Shown here piece by piece: positions 34,744 to 43,297 of a stretch of 64,000 bases of DNA. How positions within the stretch are numbered: position 1 is the stretch's first letter; every line of letters starts with the position of its first letter. The notes beneath the pieces are model-generated. The model had not been told where the DNA came from, did no database searches, and saw only the letters and a list, made by a program, of their open reading frames with translations. The stretch comes from Hoeflea_A sp963921345. Lineage in GTDB: Bacteria; Pseudomonadota; Alphaproteobacteria; Rhizobiales; Rhizobiaceae. Location: contig CAWUFE020000008.1 of assembly GCA_963921345.3 (NCBI GenBank), forward strand, positions 1-64,000. Reading direction: 5' to 3'. Made by a program: the position numbers and the translations under genes.

Positions 34744-35555
34744 TTGGATTTCCGCCCCGATTTTTCCGGTGTCACAAAGGCGCCGGCAGTAAATCTGCCT
34801 TTGCCGCCGGTTCCGGCATCGCGTTCCTGGAAACTGCGCGCCTTGGCATTCACGTCCTCCAGCATGCGCTGGGCCGACTCGCTGGCGTAGGTCTCCAACT
34901 CGCTGATCGCTTCCTCGGACAGGTGTGAATAGCGGACCATTCGGTCAAAATGACGGGGTGCGTCGCCTGCCGCGAGCAGGTTGTGGACCGCGGTCTCGAG
35001 GTGCGCCGTAAGCGTCGCCTGGAAGGCTGCGATCAGTTCTTCGCTGTCGGTTTCGGGGACATAGGCATGCTCGGAAAGGCGAAATGCGCCGTCCCGGGTT
35101 TCGGTCACGACACCTTGGTCGATCAGTGTCTGCACGACGGTTCCCGGCGCCGCATCGATGCGGGTCTTACCGATCAGATCGTCGAAGCCAGGGCCGTCCG
35201 CGGTCGCTTCGCGGCGCAGCTCGCGCGGCTGTCCATCGGAGGTAAGAAACTCCGGAGCGGATATCCAGTAGCCGATCAGCAGGGCGGAGAAATTCAGAGA
35301 CTTGCGGTCGGCCGGCTCTGCGGTGTCTGACCTCAGGCGGCGCACGTCCTTGCGGTGCAGTCCGGTCATCAGGGCGACCTTGCTGTCGGTCTTTCTGTCC
35401 TCGCCCTGCCGCAGGGCAGCGGCCAGCATGGCGCGCTTGAGGGCTCGGGTCGCCGAGCCTAGCGTCAAACCGTGTGCCACCATGGCAACCGCCAGCGGGG
35501 TAAGGATGTCCGCCAGGGCTTCTTCAAGGAACTTTTTCGAAGGTCCGTCAATCAA
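34740..35555 (-). CDS. DUF6502 family protein
   Basis: The start is taken as TTG at 35555 because GGAG lies 6 bases upstream; GTG codons at 35585 and 35609 are alternatives. The 271 residues include LTPLAVAMVAHGLTLGSATRALKRAM, a helix-turn-helix-like VALMTGLHRKDVRRLR, and a second winged-helix-like part (VVQTLIDQGVVTETRDGAFRLSEHAY). This fits the DUF6502 family, thought to be a DNA-binding regulator. The C-terminus is basic. It is first in the operon with DUF5666. Confidence 0.75.
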   Translation of the reverse strand: MIDGPSKKFLEEALADILTPLAVAMVAHGLTLGSATRALKRAMLAAALRQGEDRKTDSKVALMTGLHRKDVRRLRSDTAEPADRKSLNFSALLIGYWISAPEFLTSDGQPRELRREATADGPGFDDLIGKTRIDAAPGTVVQTLIDQGVVTETRDGAFRLSEHAYVPETDSEELIAAFQATLTAHLETAVHNLLAAGDAPRHFDRMVRYSHLSEEAISELETYASESAQRMLEDVNAKARSFQERDAGTGGKGRFTAGAFVTPEKSGRKSK

Positions 35556-35612
35556 TCCAGTCTCCGGCGGCCACCACGTTGTCACGGGTGGGGGCCGCCC
35601 AGTCCCCACACA

Positions 35613-35655
35613 AACACTTTTTGTGAATATAGTTCATAGCACTCGATTGTCGAGG
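35613..35655 (-). promoter_or_regulatory. Putative promoter/operator of the DUF6502 operon, shared with 38487
   Basis: On the minus strand TCGACA and TATATT are separated by 16 bases, a plausible promoter reading toward 35555. The adjoining block (AACACTTTTTGTG and AATATAGTTCAT on the plus strand) contains a CACTTTTTGTG dyad. It recurs with one mismatch in 25 bases at 38487-38511. Confidence 0.45.
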
Positions 35656-35827
35656 TTGCCCGACGCGTACCGTCGTGCACCAGGATGCTTCCGGGATGAC
35701 GCGGTGCCGAGTATTCCGCCACGTCAATGGGTTATGGCAAAGCCACCGGACTGGCGGCTATCGTGGGGTGGCAGCACTATGCTATGCCGGGGTCAGCAAC
35801 CGTCTTGCAAGAAGAGGGGAAGTTCCC

Positions 35828-36010
35828 ATGACCGTGGACCCGTTGTCGCCTGAACAGCTTCGTGTTGCCGCGGAGATCGACGCCGAGGCTGCCAGACTTT
35901 TGAAGCGGGGCGGTGACGAAGCTCTGCTCGCCGGGATGTTGTAGCTGATGCATCAGTTCAAACCCATGCTGGATGCGGCAAAGCCGGGGGAACTGGATCG
36001 GCTTTGGTAG
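35828..36010 (+). pseudogene. Small protein gene with internal amber stop
   Basis: From the ATG at 35828 the frame gives MTVDPLSPEQLRVAAEIDAE and ALLAGML, then a TAG at 35942. It continues in frame with LMHQFKPMLDAAKPGELDRLW to a second stop at 36008. A CAG-to-TAG change would explain this. The family is not recognised. Confidence 0.4.
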
Positions 36011-36059
36011 CCGACGTGATGACGGAACGACAAAGTGGAGTGAATGATGTAATCGATTA

Positions 36060-36579
36060 CACAATTCGTTCAGCCAAATCGCCTGTAAGGTCCATCCCAA
36101 GGTGCAGTTTGCGCCAGGATCGGCGTTTGAGTTTGCTACCATGTTTGGTCTCGTGCCATTCTCCGGCCCCGAAGATCTTCAGACCGGTGCTGTCCACCAC
36201 CAGATGAACCGGTTCATCGCTTGGCGTCTTCGGTTTCGGCCGTTTGCGACGAGTTAAATTGCCGGAGCGCCGCGACAGGTTGGAATAGTCGGGCACGGCA
36301 AGATCAAGTTTCAGCAGGCCGAAGAGCGAGCGCAAGAACCCCTGGGTTCGCCGCAGGGCCAGGCCAAAGACCACAGGCAGTTGCAAGCAGGTGTCAATGG
36401 CAAAATCGGAGAGCATGGCAGGACGGCCTCGCTTGCCATTGGCGGGTCACATCCTCATCAATCCTGACGGTGACATCACTCCGGCGACGAAGGCTTTCGT
36501 TGTAATAGCGCCAGTTGGTGACACGGTATCTGGATTTCGGGATCTTGTCCCGGCGTGACACATTGAACTTGAAAGGCAT
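36060..36579 (-). pseudogene. IS5-family transposase, N-terminal two thirds
   Basis: The gene opens at 36579 (SRRDKIPKSRYRVTNWRYYNESLRRR), shifts frame near 36420, and continues MLSDFAIDTCLQLPVVFGLALRRTQGFLRSL to VHLVVDSTGLKIFGAGEWHETKHG. The first catalytic Asp is present, but the frame is cut at 36060 before the remaining catalytic residues. Confidence 0.75.
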
Positions 36580-36639
36580 TCAGGAAACACGGCTGGAACT
36601 CAAAGACCAATCTTTGAACTCTGAAGCTGGAATTATGCA

Positions 36640-36765
36640 ACAACGCCTCGCCACGCCTGATCCAATGCTTTCGATCTTTGGCAAGTCTTTACGCTCGAAA
36701 TGACTTCATAGAGAACAGCCAGCACCCATCTCTCAAATCGCCGGAATCAACTTGGCAATGCCGCT
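36640..36765 (+). pseudogene. IS6-family end remnant
   Basis: About 120 bases correspond to 9930-10045, the last codons and right flank of the IS6-type transposase. Shared blocks include ACTTCATAGAG and CAGCCAGCACCCATCTCTCAA. The coding frame is destroyed. Confidence 0.6.
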
Positions 36766-36826
36766 TCAGGTTCAACGGACACCGGGTGCTGCGAGTTTGG
36801 ATCGTGTTTGCCGAAACGGCTCGGAT

Positions 36827-37918
36827 TTAAAGACCAAAGGACTCCGAATTTTCGCCAAATCGCTCAATCCCGTCTCTAAGCGACGCCTGGACCCGTTCGA
36901 GGTTGTCCTCATCGAACGCTCGCAAGCTTGATGCAAGTGCTTCCCTCCAGGCGGGACCACGTCCATGCGCTTCCATGAAGGCATCGGCAAGGTCTTCCGA
37001 CCGGCGCTGTTCGAGCAACGCCTCCATAATGGAGACAGCCTGGAAGAGATCCTTGCGGCTCTTGGCAGTGCCGTCATCATCTGTGCGACGGCGGTCAGCA
37101 ACGATGAGTTTGTGAATTGCAAATCGCTCTGGCGCGGGAATGGTCACCGGCACGCCAGCGCCGCGGAGAAGAACTGCGCGGACCGGTTGGTAGATCAGGA
37201 AGTCGAGAAACCGAAGCGGCTGTGCCGACGCACCGCCAAGCGCCGGCATCGGCGCCGGTCGTCCTTCGTGCTCGGCGGATCCGGTGTTGGGAGTTAGGAA
37301 CTCGACACGGTACCCGGAACGTGCCTCGAACCGAGTGGCATGGCGTCCATCAGCCTGATGCGGAATCTCCCTGAAGGTACGATCGATAGTCTGCAGTGTA
37401 TCGAGCACCGGTGGCATTTCATCTTCGACTGCCATGGAGATGGAATGGAACTGCGCAAAATCAGCGTCGCTGGTCACCATCGATGTGCTAGGGAGACGGA
37501 CACCGAGCACCGCCGGATAACATTGATAGGCCACTGTTCCGACTAGGACACCACGTAACCGGAAGAAGCCAGCCTCAGCCAACGCTTGGACGACATCACC
37601 AGTCAGACGCTCGGGTTGTGGCAGATGCGCCTCACGAGTCAGCGTCGAAACCAGTTTCCGCCGCTCTCTGAAGTCCGCCTTCAGATCCTTGAAATTCTCG
37701 ACCCGCTTTGTGATCTCCGGATCGTCAACGGGGCCGACATAAGTTCGCTTCTTGCCCCCGTCACCGTTCGGCATATCGAAATACCAGTAGCGCCGCCCCT
37801 TAACTTCGGCTTTTACGAACCGGCCCCGAACATCGAACTCCGCGGAAAACGATGCATCCAGCGCTCTTTGCGACAATTCGGAATAAAGGGTCTGATAAGC
37901 GAGAGATATGGGTTTCAT
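36827..37918 (-). CDS. GSU2403-family nucleotidyltransferase-fold protein
   Basis: The ATG at 37918 is preferred because a longer frame from 37957 would run through the operator dyad. The 363-residue protein has an N-terminal helical region (ISLAYQTLYSELSQRALDASF), then YWYFDMPNGDGGKKRTYVGP. The nucleotidyltransferase part follows: FRLRGVLVGTVAYQCYPAVLGV, TSDADFAQFHSISMAV and YRVEFLTPNTG. A helical end with FAIHKLIVADRR comes last. The G-V-S/T-like and DxD motifs are recognisable. Related proteins sit near mobile elements or toxin-antitoxin-like loci; the substrate is unknown. It stands alone here. Confidence 0.7.
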   Translation of the reverse strand: MKPISLAYQTLYSELSQRALDASFSAEFDVRGRFVKAEVKGRRYWYFDMPNGDGGKKRTYVGPVDDPEITKRVENFKDLKADFRERRKLVSTLTREAHLPQPERLTGDVVQALAEAGFFRLRGVLVGTVAYQCYPAVLGVRLPSTSMVTSDADFAQFHSISMAVEDEMPPVLDTLQTIDRTFREIPHQADGRHATRFEARSGYRVEFLTPNTGSAEHEGRPAPMPALGGASAQPLRFLDFLIYQPVRAVLLRGAGVPVTIPAPERFAIHKLIVADRRRTDDDGTAKSRKDLFQAVSIMEALLEQRRSEDLADAFMEAHGRGPAWREALASSLRAFDEDNLERVQASLRDGIERFGENSESFGL

Positions 37919-37925
37919 CGAATTA

Positions 37926-38007
37926 TTACCGCTTTTGCGAATTTGGTAATAACACATTTCCTAGCTAACGTCACGACAAATTATTGCCGTTTTCGCAAAA
38001 TTGGTAA
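37926..38007. promoter_or_regulatory. Two tandem operator-like dyads
   Basis: Two 24-base dyads lie at 37926-37949 and 37984-38007, with starts 58 bases apart. Both have the form TTRCC, a T-rich stretch, a central GCGA/CGCA, an A/T-rich stretch, and GGTAA. The inner one lies 8 bases upstream of the GSU2403-type start codon. The arrangement suggests a repressor that binds two sites on nearly the same face and controls this gene. No candidate repressor is adjacent. Confidence 0.6.
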
Positions 38008-38486
38008 CAACCTTCATCTATTGTGCCCAAACCCGCAATCTGACTCAAACTCAGTTGGCTATTGTTCAGAGCTGCCTAAGCCGAGTCGGCTGTCTGCCTC
38101 GGAAGTCGACATCGGCGGCACGCATTAGCTACCTAAATTTCCTGCACATAGGAAAAAGGTCATAGGGCCCACGCTGAAGGCGCAAACCATTGAAAATCAG
38201 AGAACCGAAGTCGAAATCGGCATCACCGTTCTCAACAAGATGACCGTCCTCGGACGACCAGCGTTCAGCGCATTTCATGATGCCGAGCGTCATGGGTTGG
38301 GCGAACTTTAGACGGAATTCGGAATTGTGCAACAACGCCCACAAATACCGTCATGATCAATGATGCGTGCCTCGACCAGCCTGCAGAGTTCCAGAACATG
38401 ATGCCACTCTTTTCCGTTTCGCCACAAGCCTCGAGGCACAGAACCGCATCAGGGGCCACCCTAGTTCCCCGAAGTCTCTAAACGCT
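38008..38486. other. Intergenic, nothing supported
   Basis: About 480 bases with short overlapping open frames only. A stretch near 38320 (GTGCAACAACGCCC) recalls insertion-sequence debris seen at 36636, but no gene or element could be assigned. Confidence 0.5.
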
Positions 38487-38511
38487 AACACTTTTCGTGA
38501 ATATAGTTCAT
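38487..38511. promoter_or_regulatory. Second copy of the 25-base shared upstream motif
   Basis: This block matches 35613-35637 in 24 of 25 bases, and similarity continues for about 15 bases more. It lies 74 bases before the adenylation-domain gene. In this copy the promoter-like TATATT faces left, away from that gene, so it may be an operator, or a displaced piece of the DUF6502 promoter. Confidence 0.45.
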
Positions 38512-38584
38512 GACATTTGATTGTTGAGTGGGAAAATTTCCCATTATGCAGAGTCAGCGTTCACGATTTCGGGAGGACCCTGCA

Positions 38585-40216
38585 ATGCAAACTCATGCTT
38601 TCAACACTCATTTCAAACCGATTACAGTGATCCCGCGGGCCGATGCGGCTCGCCAGCGGCTCGACCCGCTGAACGAATTGTCCCTGCAGGACCGGCAACG
38701 TTTCGTCAGTTTCGGCTGGGGACCGGCGGCGCGGCCCCGCTTCGCGACCATCCTGGACGGCTTCGATCACTTCGCCGCCCGGCAGCCGCAGGCCGTTGCC
38801 GTCGAATGCGCCGGCGAGGCGATCAGCTATGGCGATCTCGACCGCGCGGCGAACCGGGTTGCCCGGGTGCTTGCCGAATGCGGCGTGCGGCGCGGCGATG
38901 TTGTCTGCCTCTATCTCCACCGATCCATCGAAATGGTCGTCGGCCTGCTGGCGGCGATGAAGGTAGGAGCGGCCTATGCGCCTCAGCATGTCGGCGTTGC
39001 CCCGAGCGCCACGCTGTCCCATATCGCCGAGGCGGTTGAAGCAAAAGTGATCCTCACCGTGAGCGACGTCGCCGAGGCCGTACCGGTTACCGACGGCCGG
39101 CGCTTGCTCGCCATCGACCGGTTGATGGACGATCCGGCTCTCGATGGCCCGGCGCCGTCGGGCGATCGGTATCGGCTCGATCCCGACGACCGCGCGGTCC
39201 TGCTGTTCACCTCCGGGACGACCGGCGTTCCCAACGGCGTGCAGGTCAGCCATTGCAATCTCTGCAACATTCTGCTGACCGCGCCGGGCGATCTGAGCAT
39301 GCGGCCCGGATTGCGGGTCGGTCAGATCCTGTCGATCGCTTTCGACATGGCGGCCTGGGAGACGCTGGGAGCGCTGTCGAACGGCGCGACGCTTGTCATT
39401 CGCGGCAAGAGCATCCAGGAGACCGCCGAACGGGTCGACGTGCTGATCGCGACGCCGTCGATCCTCAACGCGATCGACGCCGGGCGATGCCACAACGTCA
39501 AGGTCGCCGCCGTTGCCGGCGAACCCTGCCCGCGGCCGCTGGCCGACCGGTGGTCGGCGTTCTGCCGCTTCTACAACAGCTGCGGGCCGACCGAGACGAC
39601 CATCATCAACACGGCCCTCGTTCACCGTCCGGACAAGCCGGTTCTGTCGATCGGCAAACCGACGCCGAACAACACCGTCTACATTCTTGACGACTGCCTC
39701 AAGCCGCTGCCGATCGGCGAGAAGGGCGAGATGTGGGCCGGCGGCGACTGCGTGACGCTCGGGTATCTGAAGAACCGCGAGCTGACGTCGGATCGCTATC
39801 GGCCCGACCCGTTTCGCCCCGGCCAGATGATGTTTCGCACCCGCGACCTCGGACGCTGGACCGATGATGGCGAACTGGAGCATTTCGGCCGCGTCGACGA
39901 CCAGGTGAAGATTCGCGGCTTCCGGGTCGAACTCGACGGCGTTTCCTCGGTGCTCGAAACCGCCGGCTGCTGCGGCCAGGCGGTGACGCTGAAATATGAC
40001 GACCGGACGCTCGTCTGCTTCATCAGCCCCGGAGACGCCTGCCCGGAAAGGGCGAGGACCACGGTTGCCGAGCAACTGCCCTACTACTGTACGCCGGCGC
40101 TGGTGATGCCGCTCAATTCGCTGCCGCGCACCGCGCGCGGGAAGATCGACAAGCGCCTGTTGCTGCAGCTGGCCGGCGAGCGTCTGCAGACCGAAGGGGC
40201 GGAGGCGACCCGATGA
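38585..40216 (+). CDS. NRPS-like stand-alone adenylation-domain protein (TmpB-like)
   Basis: The ATG at 38585 has GGGAGG 8 bases upstream. The 543 residues are a complete ANL adenylation domain: A3 LLFTSGTTGVPNGVQ (about residue 205), A5 NSCGPTE (about 330), A7 FRTRDLGRW, A8 GRVDDQVKIRGFRVEL and A10 PRTARGKIDK with the catalytic lysine. It should activate a carboxylic or amino acid as an adenylate. There is no carrier or condensation domain. Its stop overlaps the next start (ATGA), so it is coupled to a membrane oxidoreductase, an arrangement like fungal TmpB/TmpA. The substrate is unknown. Confidence 0.85.
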   Translation: MQTHAFNTHFKPITVIPRADAARQRLDPLNELSLQDRQRFVSFGWGPAARPRFATILDGFDHFAARQPQAVAVECAGEAISYGDLDRAANRVARVLAECGVRRGDVVCLYLHRSIEMVVGLLAAMKVGAAYAPQHVGVAPSATLSHIAEAVEAKVILTVSDVAEAVPVTDGRRLLAIDRLMDDPALDGPAPSGDRYRLDPDDRAVLLFTSGTTGVPNGVQVSHCNLCNILLTAPGDLSMRPGLRVGQILSIAFDMAAWETLGALSNGATLVIRGKSIQETAERVDVLIATPSILNAIDAGRCHNVKVAAVAGEPCPRPLADRWSAFCRFYNSCGPTETTIINTALVHRPDKPVLSIGKPTPNNTVYILDDCLKPLPIGEKGEMWAGGDCVTLGYLKNRELTSDRYRPDPFRPGQMMFRTRDLGRWTDDGELEHFGRVDDQVKIRGFRVELDGVSSVLETAGCCGQAVTLKYDDRTLVCFISPGDACPERARTTVAEQLPYYCTPALVMPLNSLPRTARGKIDKRLLLQLAGERLQTEGAEATR

Positions 40217-41523
40217 GAGAGGCGACAAATCCGCAATTTTCGGGCTTCAACTGGCGCAGGATCACCCGACATCCGGCCCTGATGGAATACAATCGCCTGG
40301 TTTTCCTCGTCGCCGCTGCCAATCTCGTTGTGTTCGCGATGGGACTTCGCGAGGGCTGGTGGTTCGCGGATGGCGCCTATCGGCTGGACGTCATCGCCGA
40401 CCTGGCCCTGATCAACATCGCCGTCGGCGTCCTCATTCGCCAGCAGCGCGTCGTCAACGCACTGTTCTGGCTGGCGACCCGGGTGCCGACGTCCTGGCCG
40501 CTGTGGATCCGCTGGGGCGCCGGCAAGGTCTTTCACTTCGGCGGACTTCACTCAGGCGGCACGGTGTCGGGTACGGTCTGGTTCGCGTTCCTGCTCTATG
40601 GAATGGTCTTCAACCGCCTCGGCGGGGCGGCGGTTCCATCCGATCGAACACTGGTGCTGACGGTGGTGCTGGTCGGCCTGATGATCCTGATGATCGTCTC
40701 GGCCCAGGGTCCCGTGCGCGCCCGGTTCCACAACGCCTTCGAGAAGATACACCGGTTCGTCGGATGGACCGTGCTGGCGCTGTTTTGGGCCCAGACCGTT
40801 TCGATCGCGGTCGACACGGGGCTTGCCCTGTGGCAGGCACCCGCCTTCTGGATGCTGTGCCTGCTGACTCTGTCGATCGTCTCGCCGTGGCTGACGATGA
40901 AGAAGGTGAGCGTCGACATCGTGAAGCCGTCCAACCACGCGGTCCTGGCGCGGTTCGACTATGGCGACACGCCGTTTCCGGGCAGTTCGAACGCCATCAG
41001 CCACACGCCGTTCGGCGAATACCATTCCTTCGCCAACATCCCGGCTCCCGGCCAACCGGGCTACCGGCTGGCGATCAGCCGATCCGGCGACTGGACCGGC
41101 AGGTTCATCGAGAATCCGCCGGACAAGGTCTGGGTGAAGGGGATCACTACCTCCGGCGTGGCGCGCATCGAGGTGCTGTTCAAGAAGGTGGTCTATGTCG
41201 GCACCGGGTCGGGTATCGGGCCGATCCTGCCGCACCTTCTGGCCGGCGACGTGCCCAACTATCTGATCTGGTCGACCCGGTCGCCGCGCAAGACCTACGG
41301 TGACGCGCTGGTCGACGAAATCGAGGCGCACACCGACCGGCCGTTGATCTGGGACACCGACGCGCGCGGCAAGCCCGACCTGTCGGCGCTTGCCCTGCAG
41401 GCCGTTCGCGATAGCGGCGCCGAGGCGGTGATCGTCATCTCCAACCAGAAACTGACGCGCCGGGTCGTGCATGACATGGAAAGCCAGGGCATCCCCGCCT
41501 ACGGCGCCATCTGGGACAGCTGA
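40213..41523 (+). CDS. Membrane flavoprotein/oxidoreductase-like protein (TmpA-like)
   Basis: The 436-residue protein has six hydrophobic segments in its first 230 residues (for example LVFLVAAANLVVFAMG, VWFAFLLYGMVF, LVLTVVLVGLMILMIVSA and FWMLCLLTLSIVSPWL). A cytosolic part resembles ferredoxin-reductase domains, with a nucleotide-binding loop VVYVGTGSGIGPILPHLL and the later VIVISNQKLTRR. Histidines at HFGGLHSG, RFHNAFEKIHRF could carry haem. It would pass electrons at the membrane to a product made by the partner adenylation protein; this is inference. Fungal TmpA has the same layout. Confidence 0.75.
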   Translation: MREATNPQFSGFNWRRITRHPALMEYNRLVFLVAAANLVVFAMGLREGWWFADGAYRLDVIADLALINIAVGVLIRQQRVVNALFWLATRVPTSWPLWIRWGAGKVFHFGGLHSGGTVSGTVWFAFLLYGMVFNRLGGAAVPSDRTLVLTVVLVGLMILMIVSAQGPVRARFHNAFEKIHRFVGWTVLALFWAQTVSIAVDTGLALWQAPAFWMLCLLTLSIVSPWLTMKKVSVDIVKPSNHAVLARFDYGDTPFPGSSNAISHTPFGEYHSFANIPAPGQPGYRLAISRSGDWTGRFIENPPDKVWVKGITTSGVARIEVLFKKVVYVGTGSGIGPILPHLLAGDVPNYLIWSTRSPRKTYGDALVDEIEAHTDRPLIWDTDARGKPDLSALALQAVRDSGAEAVIVISNQKLTRRVVHDMESQGIPAYGAIWDS

Positions 41524-41556
41524 GTTAGAGGATATGTAAGCATAAATTGAGGACAA

Positions 41557-42352
41557 ACATGAAGCCAACAGGCTGCTGGGTAGTGGGCTGCGCGGAAGTG
41601 TAATCGAGATCCACGGACCGGAATCCTCCGACAAGACGACGCTGACGCTGCATGTGCTTGCAGAGGCGCAGAAGGATGCCGGCGTCTGCGTCTTCATCGA
41701 TGCAGAGCATGCGCTCGACCCGGTATATGCCCGCAAGCTCGGGGTCGATGTGAGCGAATAGTTGATCTCGCAACCCGATACCGGCGAGCATGCGCTGGAG
41801 ATAGCTGACACGCTTGTGCGTTTCGGCGCCATCGAAGTCCTGATGATCGGTTCGGTTGCCGCGCTGACACCTAATATCATTATAAAGCGGAACTGGGAAG
41901 GCGATTGGGTGACAGCCTGCCCGGCCTGCATGCGCGGTTGATGAGCCAGGCGCTGCGCAAGCTGACCGGCACGATCGCACGGTCGAACTGCCTGGTGATC
42001 TTCATCAACCAGATCCGCATGAAGATGGTGTCTTTTCGTGGCCACCTGAAACGACCACGGGCGGCAATGCGCTCAAGTTCTACGCCTCCAAGTCAAGGAT
42101 CGCGACGAGGTGATCGGCAACCAGACCCGGGTCAAGGTCGTCAAGAACAAGCCGGCACCTCCGTTCCGGCAGGCCGAGTTCGAGATCCTCTTTGACGAGG
42201 GTATTTCCAGAACGGGCGAATTGATCAACCTTACCGATGGTGCCGGCGTCTTCGAGAAGTCCGACTCATGTTATTCGTTCGATTCGCAGCGGCTCGGAAT
42301 GGGCGAGAGAATGTCAGAACCTTCCTGAAGGAAAACAGCGATGTGGCCGCCC
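41557..42352 (+). pseudogene. recA: recA pseudogene
   Basis: Several frames together spell RecA. These are VIEIHGPESSDKTTLTLHVL (Walker A with Gly changed to Asp), FIDAEHALDPVYARKLGVDVSE followed by a TAG, LISQPDTGEHALEIADTLVR, GDSLPGLHARLMSQALRKLTG, VIFINQIRMKM, then VIGNQTRVKVVKNK, GISRTGELINL and finally NGRENVRTFLKENSDVA. The N-terminus, much of the middle and the C-terminal tail are lost, and there are at least three frame changes. It is a decayed extra copy that cannot give a working protein. Confidence 0.9.
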
Positions 42353-42704
42353 CCGGGCGGACGCGCCGCGCAAATCCGAAGCCGCCCGACAGGCTATGGC
42401 AAAAGGACAAATCGACACCTTCACCGGCTGCGAAAGTACCGTATGGAAACTGGCACCAGAAGATCCGGCGCTGCGGGGGCGTCAGCGCCACCCTACATCA
42501 CGCCAGGCGCGGACTTAATCCAGTTGAGACGGGTTGCCTGGCGTCCCGCTCGACAAAGCATGGTTTCGACCAGTTGGCAGCAACGTTCGGGTAGATATGA
42601 CCCGCACCTGGCTTTCCGGAGGCTTCCACTCTTGAGTTGAGGAGTTAACAAGAAGCCATGACGAAGAAAGGGCGAGCATTGTTCGCAGTGGACCGCCGGT
42701 TCGG

Positions 42705-42884
42705 CTAGATGCGTTTCGCCACGCAAATCACAGTGCGAATGCTGGCCAGAATTTCGGCGTCTTCCGCCTCGATTGTCGGCGTTTTGCGAACGTTCTTGGG
42801 ACTGATCAATAGTTTGGTGAGCGGGATCACTTGAATCTCTTCAGGTACTGCAACGGGTTTGGTTTCGGATTTGGCACGGGCCAT
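42705..42884 (-). CDS. Truncated ParB/RepB-like N-terminal protein
   Basis: The ATG at 42884 follows AGGAGC at a good distance. The 59 residues read MARAKSETKPVAVPEEIQ, VIPLTKLLISPKNVRKTP and AEDAEILASIRTV, the N-terminal ParB/Srx-like box (I-P-L...P-x-N-x-R). They then diverge and stop where the helix GLLQNLxV would be expected. It is probably the stump of a plasmid partition-type protein. No ParA or replication gene is adjacent. Confidence 0.55.
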   Translation of the reverse strand: MARAKSETKPVAVPEEIQVIPLTKLLISPKNVRKTPTIEAEDAEILASIRTVICVAKRI

Positions 42885-43189
42885 CGGAAAGCTCCTCTTT
42901 GGCGCCGGACCCAGGAGGGGCTCTCTCTCCTTTCAGAGCCCGGCACCCCGGGCTTTCTGATCTCTTTCTCTGGCGGGAAATCAGCGTGATGTGCGATCAA
43001 CAAGGGATGTGCACCGCAAAGCATGTTTGCATTTTGATGACCATCAAATCGCTGCGGCTGGCACTTTGGTTGCATTGATGGTCGATCGTTGATAAGTGAC
43101 ATATTTGTCATTCAATAAGATAATAACGGATAAATATGGCAGTTAAGAAGATCGGTTCTTTAAGTGCACAACGCGCACTGACATCGCTC
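42885..43189. other. Leader region of the truncated parB, otherwise empty
   Basis: About 300 bases including a GC-rich hairpin near 42937-42958 (GCCCGG with CCGGGC) and AT-rich sequence toward the IS21 end. No gene is supported. Confidence 0.4.
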
Positions 43190-43297
43190 TGTCAAGCGAC
43201 ACCTACACTTACGAGTTAAGACGACACCCAGTGTTACGAGGACAGCGCGATTTGGGGGGCGTACGCCCCCCAAATCGCGGCGCCAAAATTTGCCCGT

